From JAZREA01 sp045660545 (GTDB taxonomy: Bacteria > Bacillota > Clostridia > Monoglobales > Firm-18), in NCBI GenBank assembly GCA_045660545.1, contig JAZREA010000002.1, forward strand, positions 124,001 to 188,000: 64,000 nt of DNA, in the 5' to 3' direction. This document shows positions 23,384 through 31,827 of this stretch, piece after piece. The notes under the pieces are model-generated. The model made no database searches. It had not been told where the DNA came from and saw only the letters and a list, made by a program, of their open reading frames with translations. Made by a program: the position numbers and the translations under genes. Numbering within the stretch: position 1 is the first letter of the stretch; every line of letters begins with the position of its first letter.

Positions 23384-24754
23384 ATGACGAATAGTAAATT
23401 AACAAAGAGAGCTTTGCTTACAAGCAGCATATCACTCCTTCTCTGCTTTACAATGCTTCTCGGAACCACATTCGCATGGTTCACAGACAGTGCTGCTACT
23501 GGCAGTAATGTAATCAAGTCAGGTAACTTGGACGTAGTAGTAGAGTACACACTTGACGGCAAAATCTGGAATGATCTTGACGGAGCAGATGACTTATTCA
23601 AAGATGTTCTTTGGGAACCGGGACACACCAGAGTAGTTGCTCTTAAAATCAAGAACAATGGCTCATTAGCATTAAAATACACAGCTAATATGAACATTGT
23701 TGAAGAGATTATCGGTAAGTCAGTAACAGGTGAAGATATTGTTTTATCTGACATTCTTACAGTAAGCACTCTTGTACAGCAGGCAAATGATGCTATGGGC
23801 GTAGGCGGTATTACCCTTGGTCTCGCTTTTGCAGGCGAAGACAAAGTAGGCTATGAGAACACTGCAAAATTCAAGGATGCCAATATCCTTAGAGAAAATC
23901 AAGAGCTTGCTCCCGGAATTGAACATTATCTGATCGTTAAAGTTGACATGGCTGAAACAGTTGGTAATGAAGCAAACCATAATGGTACAGACATTCCTAC
24001 TATCAACTTTGGTATAAATGTTCTCGCAACTCAGTTTACATACGAAAACGACAGCTTTGGCAATCAGTATGATAAGGATGCTTTTGTAGCAGACGAGTAT
24101 GTAACAACAGCCGACGGCCTTATCGAAGCTCTCGAAGGTGCAGGCGAGGGTGAAGTAATCGGTCTTATGAACAACATAAAGATAGATCCTGCAAACATGA
24201 GCAACGCTTACGGTACAACAGGCATCAACATTAAGAACGGACAGATTCTTGACGGTAACGGCTATACACTTGATATTAAAGGAGCTGGCGGTACTTGGGA
24301 CTCGGGTATCAATACAACAGGCGGTACAATCAGGAATCTGACAGTTACCGGTTCTTTCCGAGGCATCTTCATTAACCACAACAGTTCACACAGCGAGCCT
24401 GTAGTTCTTGAAAAAGTTATTACCAGAGGTACTACATACACCATCAGCTGTGACCAGGGCATGAACCAGACTCTTAAAGCTAAGGATTGCGAATTCTACG
24501 GTTGGACCAGCTTTGCTGCTACACTTGGTAACGCAACATTCAACAAATGTAAGTTTGGAGAAGGCAGCGGATATGCTTACTGCCGTCCTTATGCTCCCAC
24601 TACTTTTGTAGGCTGTGATTTTGAAGCAGGATTTGAAATGGATCCAAGAGCTGCTGTTACTTTTGAAAACTGCACTATTGGTGGTGTGGCTCTCACAGCA
24701 GATAATCTTGCAACTCTCGTAACTTCAAATATTGCAAATGCAACAGTTAAATAA
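23384..24754 (+). CDS. TasA/CalY-like secreted protein with C-terminal beta-helix
   Basis: 456 residues. The signal region LLCFTMLLGTTFAWFTDSAATGSNVIKSG is the hallmark of SipW-dependent proteins (shown here only as landmarks AWFTDS at about 31-36 and SGNLDV at about 46-51). A TasA/CalY beta domain runs to about 215. Residues 230-440 have short turn-strand repeats (GQILDGNGYTLDI, GGTIRNLTV, VLEKVITRG, AKDCEFYG, FNKCKFG, FVGCDFE, FENCTIGG) typical of a right-handed parallel beta-helix. Such a fusion suggests a fibre subunit with an adhesin or polysaccharide-binding face. AGGAGGT ribosome site. Confidence 0.8.
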   Translation: MTNSKLTKRALLTSSISLLLCFTMLLGTTFAWFTDSAATGSNVIKSGNLDVVVEYTLDGKIWNDLDGADDLFKDVLWEPGHTRVVALKIKNNGSLALKYTANMNIVEEIIGKSVTGEDIVLSDILTVSTLVQQANDAMGVGGITLGLAFAGEDKVGYENTAKFKDANILRENQELAPGIEHYLIVKVDMAETVGNEANHNGTDIPTINFGINVLATQFTYENDSFGNQYDKDAFVADEYVTTADGLIEALEGAGEGEVIGLMNNIKIDPANMSNAYGTTGINIKNGQILDGNGYTLDIKGAGGTWDSGINTTGGTIRNLTVTGSFRGIFINHNSSHSEPVVLEKVITRGTTYTISCDQGMNQTLKAKDCEFYGWTSFAATLGNATFNKCKFGEGSGYAYCRPYAPTTFVGCDFEAGFEMDPRAAVTFENCTIGGVALTADNLATLVTSNIANATVK

Positions 24755-24772
24755 TTTGTTATCTTGCCTAAT

Positions 24773-24842
24773 CTCCTATCCCTCATTTTGAGGGATAGGA
24801 GGGTAATCAAAAGGCATAAGCTTGTGTTTGTGCCTTTTGATT
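24773..24842 (+). other. Two consecutive perfect hairpins without U tract
   Basis: CTCCTATCCCTCA (24773-24785) with TGAGGGATAGGAG (24789-24801), loop 3; then AATCAAAAGGCA (24805-24816) with TGCCTTTTGATT (24831-24842). They lie between two operon genes and probably stabilise the upstream mRNA or reduce downstream expression. Confidence 0.65.
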
Positions 24843-24874
24843 GCCGTAATAAAAAACTCAATCGGAGGTATGTT

Positions 24875-27460
24875 ATGAGTTTACTGCAAAAAAAAGAAAA
24901 ACAGAATAAAAATAACGACCCGTTAATCCGGCTTATGACACCGATGATTGCAGGTATTTTAGCATGCACATTTTGCCTTGTCAGTATGACGTGGGCTTGG
25001 TTTACTGCGTCTGTCGATACACCGACGCAGACAATACAATCTGCTAGCCGCAGCACCTCTGTGGTAGTTTATGAAGTTAGTCAGCCTGAAGAGGAAAATG
25101 GAAATCCTACTAAAACCCTGATAAATCCTGAAATATCAGAAGAGCTTTCTCTTGCCGAAGATGCACAGGCGGAGGAGGATGCGAGTGTTATAATAGCTGG
25201 TGAGTCCGTTGTTTGGGAATTATCACCGGAAAAAAGCTACGAGGTTGTAATGACAGGCAGCGGAACGGCATCCACGGGTTATTGCAAAGTTGCCTTATCA
25301 CATACGTCAAGCAGAAGTGATAAAGCCGAAACAAAGCTGTACACAACCACTGCCTTTGAAAAAGACAATACGGTTACATTTACCTACAATACCGGCGGCT
25401 TTTCCGATGTAGAAGGTGTTACAGAAACCGAATGGAAAAAATATGTAGAAACAACCACTCCGCCGACACTTACGATTGCGTCTTTTTGGGGCAAACCGGC
25501 AGAAGATGAGACATCACAGGTTTCGTTAATGTCTTTGCGCAACACTGAGGAAGAAGAAATTATGCTTTTGTCTGACGGCGATGTGTTAGGCTTAGCTCCT
25601 ATCCCTTGCCCGGAAGCAAAGGCCGAAACCGAAATTGAGTTAGAGGGCTTTGAAATTCAAGAGGGGGCGGAAATTTCTGCTGAGGAGGATTATAAAATAT
25701 CGCTTACACTAAAAGAAGGCTATGAAATGCCAAGTGAAGTGGTAGTTAATATTGATGGCAAGGACTATGTTGTTTCTACTGAAGGTACTGAGGCAAGTGA
25801 TGATGCGCCGTACTATGATGCCCAAAGCGGCGTTTTAACAGTTCCCTATGCTCTTTTAAGTGATGGTGTTACAGTTTCTGTTAAAGCCATTGCGATACCG
25901 ATTCCCGAAGAAACTGAAGAAGAAAGCGAAGAAGCGACCGAGGAAACCACAGAGGAAGTAGCAGATAATAGTGTTGTAGCTGACAACCCGACTAAAAAAG
26001 AAGACGGCGAACAAGATAGTGACGAACCTGAGAAAACCCCTGCGGGCGATGGCGGTAATGATGATGACGATGAAGCTGACGATAATTCAGGAGACTCGTC
26101 AAATGACAATGCTTCTTCCTCCGAAGATGAAAAAGCAGATATCAAACTGAATCTTTCGCAGTTAACAATCAATCTTGAAGAAACTAAGATTCCAACTAAT
26201 GCAGACCTTGTTCTTACACTTTCTGCGAAAGAGGATATGGAGCTTCCTGAGCAGATTGTAATTACCCTTGATAAAACAATCCGTGATGAAAATACCGATA
26301 ATGAAAAAATTGAAGAGGACAAAACGGAATATATCATAAATACAGATGGCAAGGATAATCCTGAAGGCTTCGGGTTTGATGCTAAAAGCGGAGAACTTAC
26401 AATATCATCAGAATTGCTTGAAGGTGTACGTGAAATTACAATAGCCGATACCGAAGATAACGAAGCTGACGAGGATGAAGATAAGGCTACACTTACATTT
26501 GAGGTTAAAAACCTTACCTTTGATTTCACAGATGAAGAAATTGTGACTGATGAGGATGTCGTAATTACCTTTACTGCGGGGGAAGGCTATGAGTTGCCTG
26601 AAACAATTACAATTACGATTGACGGCGAGGAATACATTGTTTACACAAGTGCCGAAGATTGCGATAAAAACCCTGACGGAATTACATTCGATATAGAAAC
26701 AGGCACACTTACCATATCCAAGGATTTACTCAAAGATGTAGAGTCAATAACCATTACCGCAGAGGGTATTGAAAAAGAGGATGATGAGTCCGAAGAAAAT
26801 GAAGAAAACTCTGATGCAGACAATAAGGATAAGGATGCCAGCGACAATGGAAATGAGTCTGAAGGTGGCGAAGATACGGATAAGGAAACCGGAAGCGAAA
26901 CAGACACCCCTGCCGCTGATGACAAGGCCGAAACCGAGGTAGAAACGGAAGTTGAGGATGAAGAAAAGGAGGAAACAATCATTCCTGAAACTAACCCTGA
27001 TAACGCTACTGATGGAGAACGCGAGGATGAAATTGAATCTTTGGAACCTGGCGCCGAGCCGATAAATCCTGCTGCACCGGATATAGAAGACAACACCAAT
27101 GCCGAGCAGGGCGGTGAAAATGCAGAAACAGAAGAAAGCGGTAAAGATTCAATTGAGAGCGGAAGTGAAGAATCTGCCAAGCCCACTCCGGATACTGAAA
27201 GTGGTGACGTTGAAGAAACTACTGCACCAACACAGTCGACAACTCCGGCTGAGCCAAGCGCAACGCTTGTTATACCGACAACCTCTTCACCTGTTACAAG
27301 TGAAACGAGTATCCCGTGTGCAGATACACAAGCAGAAGGCAACATGTTAAGCGTCCCAACTTCTTCTGTGCCCGAACCAACCGAGAACGTTAATTCAAAC
27401 GGAGCAATTGAAACGGTAGGTGCAACAACATCTTCGGAAAACAAGGAAGAGCTTTGTTAA
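24875..27460 (+). CDS. Large acidic repeat protein with SipW-type signal
   Basis: 861 residues. The ATG at 24875 has CGGAGGT; the N-terminus has a membrane segment ending in SMTWAWFTASVDTPTQTI, like other SipW substrates. Three related beta domains occur at about 254-345, 423-527 and 541-630, each with a pattern of GYE(M/L)P, V-N/T-IDG-(K/E)-Y-V/I-V and LTV/ISxxLL. The spacers and the last 230 residues are low complexity, rich in Glu, Asp, Ser, Thr and Pro. No LPxTG or SLH anchor is seen. It is likely a stalk or matrix protein of the same surface structure. Last gene of the operon. Confidence 0.75.
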   Translation: MSLLQKKEKQNKNNDPLIRLMTPMIAGILACTFCLVSMTWAWFTASVDTPTQTIQSASRSTSVVVYEVSQPEEENGNPTKTLINPEISEELSLAEDAQAEEDASVIIAGESVVWELSPEKSYEVVMTGSGTASTGYCKVALSHTSSRSDKAETKLYTTTAFEKDNTVTFTYNTGGFSDVEGVTETEWKKYVETTTPPTLTIASFWGKPAEDETSQVSLMSLRNTEEEEIMLLSDGDVLGLAPIPCPEAKAETEIELEGFEIQEGAEISAEEDYKISLTLKEGYEMPSEVVVNIDGKDYVVSTEGTEASDDAPYYDAQSGVLTVPYALLSDGVTVSVKAIAIPIPEETEEESEEATEETTEEVADNSVVADNPTKKEDGEQDSDEPEKTPAGDGGNDDDDEADDNSGDSSNDNASSSEDEKADIKLNLSQLTINLEETKIPTNADLVLTLSAKEDMELPEQIVITLDKTIRDENTDNEKIEEDKTEYIINTDGKDNPEGFGFDAKSGELTISSELLEGVREITIADTEDNEADEDEDKATLTFEVKNLTFDFTDEEIVTDEDVVITFTAGEGYELPETITITIDGEEYIVYTSAEDCDKNPDGITFDIETGTLTISKDLLKDVESITITAEGIEKEDDESEENEENSDADNKDKDASDNGNESEGGEDTDKETGSETDTPAADDKAETEVETEVEDEEKEETIIPETNPDNATDGEREDEIESLEPGAEPINPAAPDIEDNTNAEQGGENAETEESGKDSIESGSEESAKPTPDTESGDVEETTAPTQSTTPAEPSATLVIPTTSSPVTSETSIPCADTQAEGNMLSVPTSSVPEPTENVNSNGAIETVGATTSSENKEELC

Positions 27461-27492
27461 CGGTATTTGACTTTGTTGTGTTACCTGATATA

Positions 27493-27530
27493 AATCTGTA
27501 ATTCACTTTGTGAGTTACAGATTTTTTTAA
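27493..27530 (+). terminator. Terminator of the surface operon
   Basis: AATCTGTAATTCAC (27493-27506) pairs with GTGAGTTACAGATT (27510-27523), followed by TTTTT. The rest of the gap to 27754 is A-rich without a gene. Confidence 0.85.
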
Positions 27531-27665
27531 AAACAATCAAATTCGTACAATAACCGCCAATATAAGTTGTCGAAAAAACGTAAAAACCAAGGTAAAAAAA
27601 TCGAAAATCGTCAAAAAATGCGAAAAAAGCAACTACAAGTTGCGCAAAAAACCAATGAAAGTTGA

Positions 27666-27694
27666 TTGCTATAATCCAAATATTTTGATAAAAT
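27666..27694 (+). promoter_or_regulatory. Candidate promoter of the HTH-glmM operon
   Basis: TTGCTA (27666-27671), 17-base spacer, TAAAAT (27689-27694). Confidence 0.5.
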
Positions 27695-27754
27695 CATTAT
27701 AAACGAGATAGTTTTGAAAAAATTTCTTATAATAATTGAAATGAGGATGATACA

Positions 27755-29374
27755 ATGACGATTGGCGAGAAGATTGCACATCTTAGAAGTGCTAATGGCT
27801 TGTCACAGGAACAATTAGCAGAGAAACTTAATCTGTCAAGACAGTCTGTTTCCAAATGGGAAATGGACCAGGCTCTGCCGCAGATTGATAACGTGTTGCA
27901 GCTTTGCGAGCTGTTCTCCGTTTCGACGGACGAGCTGTTGCGCAGCAACATTTCCGTTTCTTGCGGCACAGGCGAAAAGCGCGGTAATAAATACTTTGGC
28001 ACAGACGGCTTTCGAGGCGAGGCAAATGTCGGCCCGACCTCGTTGCAGGCGTACAAAATCGGTAGATTTTTGGGCTGGTATTACGGGTCGGAACTCTCCG
28101 GATGCCAAAAGAGCGGCTATCGCCCCAAAATCGTTATAGGTAAAGACCCAAGACGCTCGAGCTATATGCTCGAATATTCCATCGTTGCCGGTATAACGGC
28201 GTCGGGCGCGGACGCGTATATGCTCCACGTTACCACAACGCCCAGCGTGTCGTACGTAACCAGACAGGACGAGTTCGACTGCGGAATAATGATAACCGCA
28301 AGCCATAACCCGTACTACGACAACGGCATCAAGGTTATAAACCGCTATGGCGAAAAGCTTGACGATTCTACAACTGCTCTTATCGAGGCGTATATCGACG
28401 GCGACTTAAATAGCCTCGGCGTTAATTCGGACGACTTGCCGCTGGCACATAGGGAGAAAATCGGCGCGATTATCGACTACGTTTCGGGCAGAAACAGGTA
28501 CTTAGGATATCTGATTTCCATCGCGTCCCACTCGTATAAAAACTTCAAAATTGGTATAGACTGCGCAAACGGCGCGTCTTGGATGCTGGCACGTCAGGTG
28601 TTTGGTGCTTTGGGTGCGCAGCTTACTATAATAGGGGACGAGCCGGACGGCCTTAATGTAAATATCGGCTGCGGCTCAACTCATATCGAAAAGCTCTGTA
28701 AGCTCGTTAAGGATAACCACTTAGACGTGGGCTTTGCCTTCGACGGAGACGCCGACAGATGTATCGCCGTGGACGAAAACGGAAACGTAGTAGACGGCGA
28801 CGCCATTTTGTACATCTTAGGTAAAAGGTTAAAGTCAAGGGGCACGCTAAAAGACGACACAATCGTAGCTACCGTAATGTCAAACAGCGGACTTATCAAA
28901 AGCCTTAAAGAAATCGGCATCAACTGCGTACAGACCAAGGTGGGCGACCGCTTCGTGTACGAATGTATGCAGGAAAATGACTACATGTTGGGCGGCGAAC
29001 AGTCTGGCCATATTATCTTAAAAAAATATGCCACAACGGGCGACGGAATCCTGACAGCCATTATGGTTGCGGAAGAGATGTGCGAGCTTAAATCCACCTT
29101 GTCCGATATGTGTAAAAACGTAATGTTATACCCTCAGCTGACTAAAAATATCAGGGTTAAAAACAAAGACGCGGTCGTAAATGACGGCGAAGTAAAGGCG
29201 GCAGTCGCAGAGGTTGAGGGCTTAATCAATGGCGAAGGCAGGGTTCTTTTAAGACAGAGCGGAACCGAGCCGGTAATCAGGGTAATGGTCGAGAGTAAAA
29301 GCGACGAGCTTTGCGAAGAGTATGCGAATATGATTATAGATGTAATTAAAGAAAGAGGGTATGTCAGTGAATAA
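27755..29374 (+). CDS. glmM: XRE helix-turn-helix fused to phosphoglucosamine mutase (GlmM)
   Basis: 539 residues in one uninterrupted frame. Residues 1-62 are a classical Cro/C1 helix-turn-helix (GLSQEQLAEKLNLSRQSVSKWE). From about 79 a complete hexose-phosphate mutase follows: KYFGTDGFRGEAN, catalytic Ser183 in TASHNPYYDNG, metal loop DGDADR (330-335), GGEQSGHI, and the C-terminal phosphate loop RQSGTEPVIRVMVE. GlmM makes glucosamine-1-phosphate for cell wall precursors. No ATG or ribosome site lies between the two parts, so the enzyme cannot start alone by a usual route. Downstream are an LbH transferase and nagB, all amino-sugar related, suggesting the HTH may sense sugar flux. Confidence 0.9.
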   Translation: MTIGEKIAHLRSANGLSQEQLAEKLNLSRQSVSKWEMDQALPQIDNVLQLCELFSVSTDELLRSNISVSCGTGEKRGNKYFGTDGFRGEANVGPTSLQAYKIGRFLGWYYGSELSGCQKSGYRPKIVIGKDPRRSSYMLEYSIVAGITASGADAYMLHVTTTPSVSYVTRQDEFDCGIMITASHNPYYDNGIKVINRYGEKLDDSTTALIEAYIDGDLNSLGVNSDDLPLAHREKIGAIIDYVSGRNRYLGYLISIASHSYKNFKIGIDCANGASWMLARQVFGALGAQLTIIGDEPDGLNVNIGCGSTHIEKLCKLVKDNHLDVGFAFDGDADRCIAVDENGNVVDGDAILYILGKRLKSRGTLKDDTIVATVMSNSGLIKSLKEIGINCVQTKVGDRFVYECMQENDYMLGGEQSGHIILKKYATTGDGILTAIMVAEEMCELKSTLSDMCKNVMLYPQLTKNIRVKNKDAVVNDGEVKAAVAEVEGLINGEGRVLLRQSGTEPVIRVMVESKSDELCEEYANMIIDVIKERGYVSE

Positions 29375-30035
29375 ACCTGTAAAGACAATAGAGCTTTTTG
29401 AGTGCGTTACACCGTACCTTACCGACCTGTTTGCATCTTGTGAATATCCCTGGCAGATTCTGCCCAAAATAAAGGAACAGATAAAGTCCCTTTTGGAAAC
29501 GGGAATAGAAGGCTACCATGAAATCCAAGACGGCGTTTTAGTCGGCGAAGATGTTAAAATCTATCCGAATGTTGTCATAGAGCCGCCCGCAATCATCGGC
29601 TCAGGGACCGAGATAAGACCGGGCGCATTTTTAAGGGGCAACGTAATCACCGGCAGAAACTGCGTAATCGGCAATTCTACTGAGATGAAAAACTGCGTCC
29701 TGCTCGATAACGTTCAGGTTCCACACTATAACTATGTAGGCGACTCGGTTTTGGGCAACTTTGCTCACATGGGCGCAGGCTCTGTTTGCTCCAACTTAAA
29801 GTCAGACGGCAAGAACGTGGTCGTCCACGCAGATACCGACTACGAAACAGGCCTCAGGAAAATCGGCGGAATTTTAGGCGATAAGGCGGACGTCGGATGC
29901 GGCTGTGTTGTAAATCCGGGCACCGTAATAGGCAAGGGCACGCGCGTTTATCCGCTGACTTCTTTAAGAGGCGTAATAGGCGAGAATTGCATAGTAAAGT
30001 CGATGGATAACATCGTTGTAAAGGAAAATAGATAA
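29367..30035 (+). CDS. Left-handed beta-helix transferase, GlmU C-terminal-like
   Basis: About 222 residues. Hexapeptide repeats ([LIV]-G-x4) run through most of the protein (VLVGEDVKIYPNVVI, AIIGSGTEIRPGAFL, NVITGRNCVIGN, VLGNFAHMGAG, VIGKGTRVYPL). It resembles the acyltransferase half of GlmU or related UDP-sugar enzymes without the uridylyltransferase half. GTG 29367 has AGAGGG at good distance; ATG 29361 in the same frame is only one base from it. Overlaps the glmM end by 8 bases. Its partner with the preceding GlmM makes a UDP-GlcNAc role plausible. Confidence 0.75.
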   Translation: MNKPVKTIELFECVTPYLTDLFASCEYPWQILPKIKEQIKSLLETGIEGYHEIQDGVLVGEDVKIYPNVVIEPPAIIGSGTEIRPGAFLRGNVITGRNCVIGNSTEMKNCVLLDNVQVPHYNYVGDSVLGNFAHMGAGSVCSNLKSDGKNVVVHADTDYETGLRKIGGILGDKADVGCGCVVNPGTVIGKGTRVYPLTSLRGVIGENCIVKSMDNIVVKENR

Positions 30036-30048
30036 GCGGAGGTTTACC

Positions 30049-30753
30049 ATGAAGTTTATTACGGTTAAAAGCTACGAAGAACTAAGCGCAAAGGCAGCAG
30101 AAATTATTGCCGGCCAGGTAAAGACAAAGCCTGACTCTGTCCTTGGCCTTGCAACAGGCTCATCACCTGTCGGAACGTACAAGGTGCTTGTAGATATGTA
30201 TAAAAAGGGCGAGCTTGATTTTTCAAAGACAAAGTCTGTGAATTTAGACGAATACGTAGGCTTAACAGGAGATAACGACCAAAGTTACAGATTTTTTATG
30301 AACGACAATTTGTTTAACCACATCAATATCTCAGAAACACACGTTCCAAACGGCGTGGCGGATGATATGAGCGAGGAATGTGCCTCTTACGATAAATTGA
30401 TTGAGGATTTGGGCGGTATCGATTTGCAGCTTTTGGGTATCGGTCTTGACGGACATATAGGCTTTAACGAGCCCGAGGAGTTTTTCCCCAAGGGCACACA
30501 CATAGTAGACCTCGAAGAGTCTACCATCGAGGCTAACGCGAGGTTTTTTGCCTCTGCGGACGATGTACCCAAAAAGGCAATTACTATGGGCATACTTCCC
30601 ATCATGCAGGCAAAAAAGGTGCTTCTTATAGCCAATGGCCAAGGAAAGAAGGATATCGTCGAAAAGGCGTTTTTCGGCCCCATCACTCCTATGGTTCCTG
30701 CTTCGATTTTGCAGCTTCATAACGACATAACAGTAATTTTTAGCGAAAGTTAA
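30049..30753 (+). CDS. nagB: Glucosamine-6-phosphate deaminase
   Basis: 234 residues. Converts glucosamine-6-phosphate to fructose-6-phosphate and ammonia. Family marks: GLATGSSPVGTY (33-44), NLDEYVGL, LLGIGLDGHIGFNEP with catalytic Asp/His/Glu. Slightly short at the C-terminus compared with E. coli NagB, as in other Gram-positives. CGGAGGT ribosome site. Third gene of the amino-sugar operon; it works against GlmM-directed flux. Confidence 0.93.
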   Translation: MKFITVKSYEELSAKAAEIIAGQVKTKPDSVLGLATGSSPVGTYKVLVDMYKKGELDFSKTKSVNLDEYVGLTGDNDQSYRFFMNDNLFNHINISETHVPNGVADDMSEECASYDKLIEDLGGIDLQLLGIGLDGHIGFNEPEEFFPKGTHIVDLEESTIEANARFFASADDVPKKAITMGILPIMQAKKVLLIANGQGKKDIVEKAFFGPITPMVPASILQLHNDITVIFSES

Positions 30754-30771
30754 AAATATAAAACCTCACAA

Positions 30772-30816
30772 AAAGGCGGTAGCAAAATGGTTTTTCATTT
30801 TGCTGCTGCCCTTTTT
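30772..30816 (+). terminator. Terminator after nagB
   Basis: AAAGGCGGTAGCAAAATG pairs with CATTTTGCTGCTGCCCTTT, then TT. Confidence 0.8.
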
Positions 30817-30872
30817 ATATTGGAATATTTTTAAAAATGTCATATAATTTAAAATATAAGGGGGCAAAGTTT

Positions 30873-31817
30873 ATGAAACCTTTCGCTGTTTTAGATATGC
30901 ACTGCGACACACTTACAAACTGTGAATGTGTTCCAAGGCAGGACGACACTTTAAATACAAACACAAGTAATATTTCACTAAGCTCCGTCCCCGTAGGTGT
31001 AAACTGGGCGCAGTTTTATGCTGTGTTTGTGCCCGACGAGTATACAGCCTGCGGTGCCGACGCGTTTTTTGATGCGACGTATAAAAACTTCACGCGCCAG
31101 ATGGATAAGTTTAAAAGCCGAGTTTTGTGGTGCTCTTCCTCAGAAGACATCTGCTCCGCGTGGAATAATAATAAGCACGCTGCGGTTTTAACTGTCGAGA
31201 ACGGCAACGTGCTTTGCGGTCGCGAGGAGTCGATTTTGCACCTCGCGTCGTGTAATGTAAAGGCACTGACTCTCGTCTGGAACGGTAAAAACGAGCTTGG
31301 CTCGGGCGTGGGCGCAAGCGGCGGACTCACCGATTTTGGCAAGGCGGTAATTCCTCTGCTGGAAGAAAATAAAATCGCAGTAGACGTCTCCCACTTAAAC
31401 GATAAAGGCTTAGAGGATGTGCTGAAAATTGCGACAAAGCCTTTTTTGGCCACCCACTCAAACGCAAGGTCCGTCTGTAATCATAAAAGAAACCTCCCCG
31501 ACGAATTCATTAAGGAGCTTTCAACTCGCGGATGCGTTATAGGCCTTAACTATCATAGCGCTTTTTTGTGTGAGGACGGTGTAGTCTCGGGCTACGACGA
31601 CCTTTACAGACATATTAGCCACTTTTTAGAGCTTGGCGCACAAGATAGCTTGGCTCTTGGCTCCGACTTTGACGGCGCCGATATCCCGCCTTGCATCAAT
31701 ACTCCTGCCAAGGTGATGTCCTTTTACGATTACCTTGTAAATCATGACGTTACAAAAAGTCAGGCGGACGCCCTTTTTTACAAGAACGCCCGCCGCATAA
31801 TAGAAGAACTGTTTTGA
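30873..31817 (+). CDS. Membrane-dipeptidase-type peptidase (M19)
   Basis: 314 residues, zinc dipeptidase of the renal dipeptidase family. Metal ligands in LDMHCDTL (6-13), glutamate in LTVENGN, histidines in DVSHLNDKG and THSNARSVCNHKRN, and aspartate in LALGSDFDGAD. The ATG at 30873 follows AAGGGGG; the longer frame from 30837 lacks a site. Stand-alone gene, convergent to the ECF transporter operon. Confidence 0.9.
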   Translation: MKPFAVLDMHCDTLTNCECVPRQDDTLNTNTSNISLSSVPVGVNWAQFYAVFVPDEYTACGADAFFDATYKNFTRQMDKFKSRVLWCSSSEDICSAWNNNKHAAVLTVENGNVLCGREESILHLASCNVKALTLVWNGKNELGSGVGASGGLTDFGKAVIPLLEENKIAVDVSHLNDKGLEDVLKIATKPFLATHSNARSVCNHKRNLPDEFIKELSTRGCVIGLNYHSAFLCEDGVVSGYDDLYRHISHFLELGAQDSLALGSDFDGADIPPCINTPAKVMSFYDYLVNHDVTKSQADALFYKNARRIIEELF

Positions 31818-31827
31818 GTTTTTAAAT

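Noticed and set aside
25846..27444. Long Ser-rich minus-strand frames opposite the acidic surface protein gene
   Set aside because: They mirror the GAA/GAT-rich codons of the sense gene (giving Ser/Leu/Pro runs) and have no ribosome site or family likeness.
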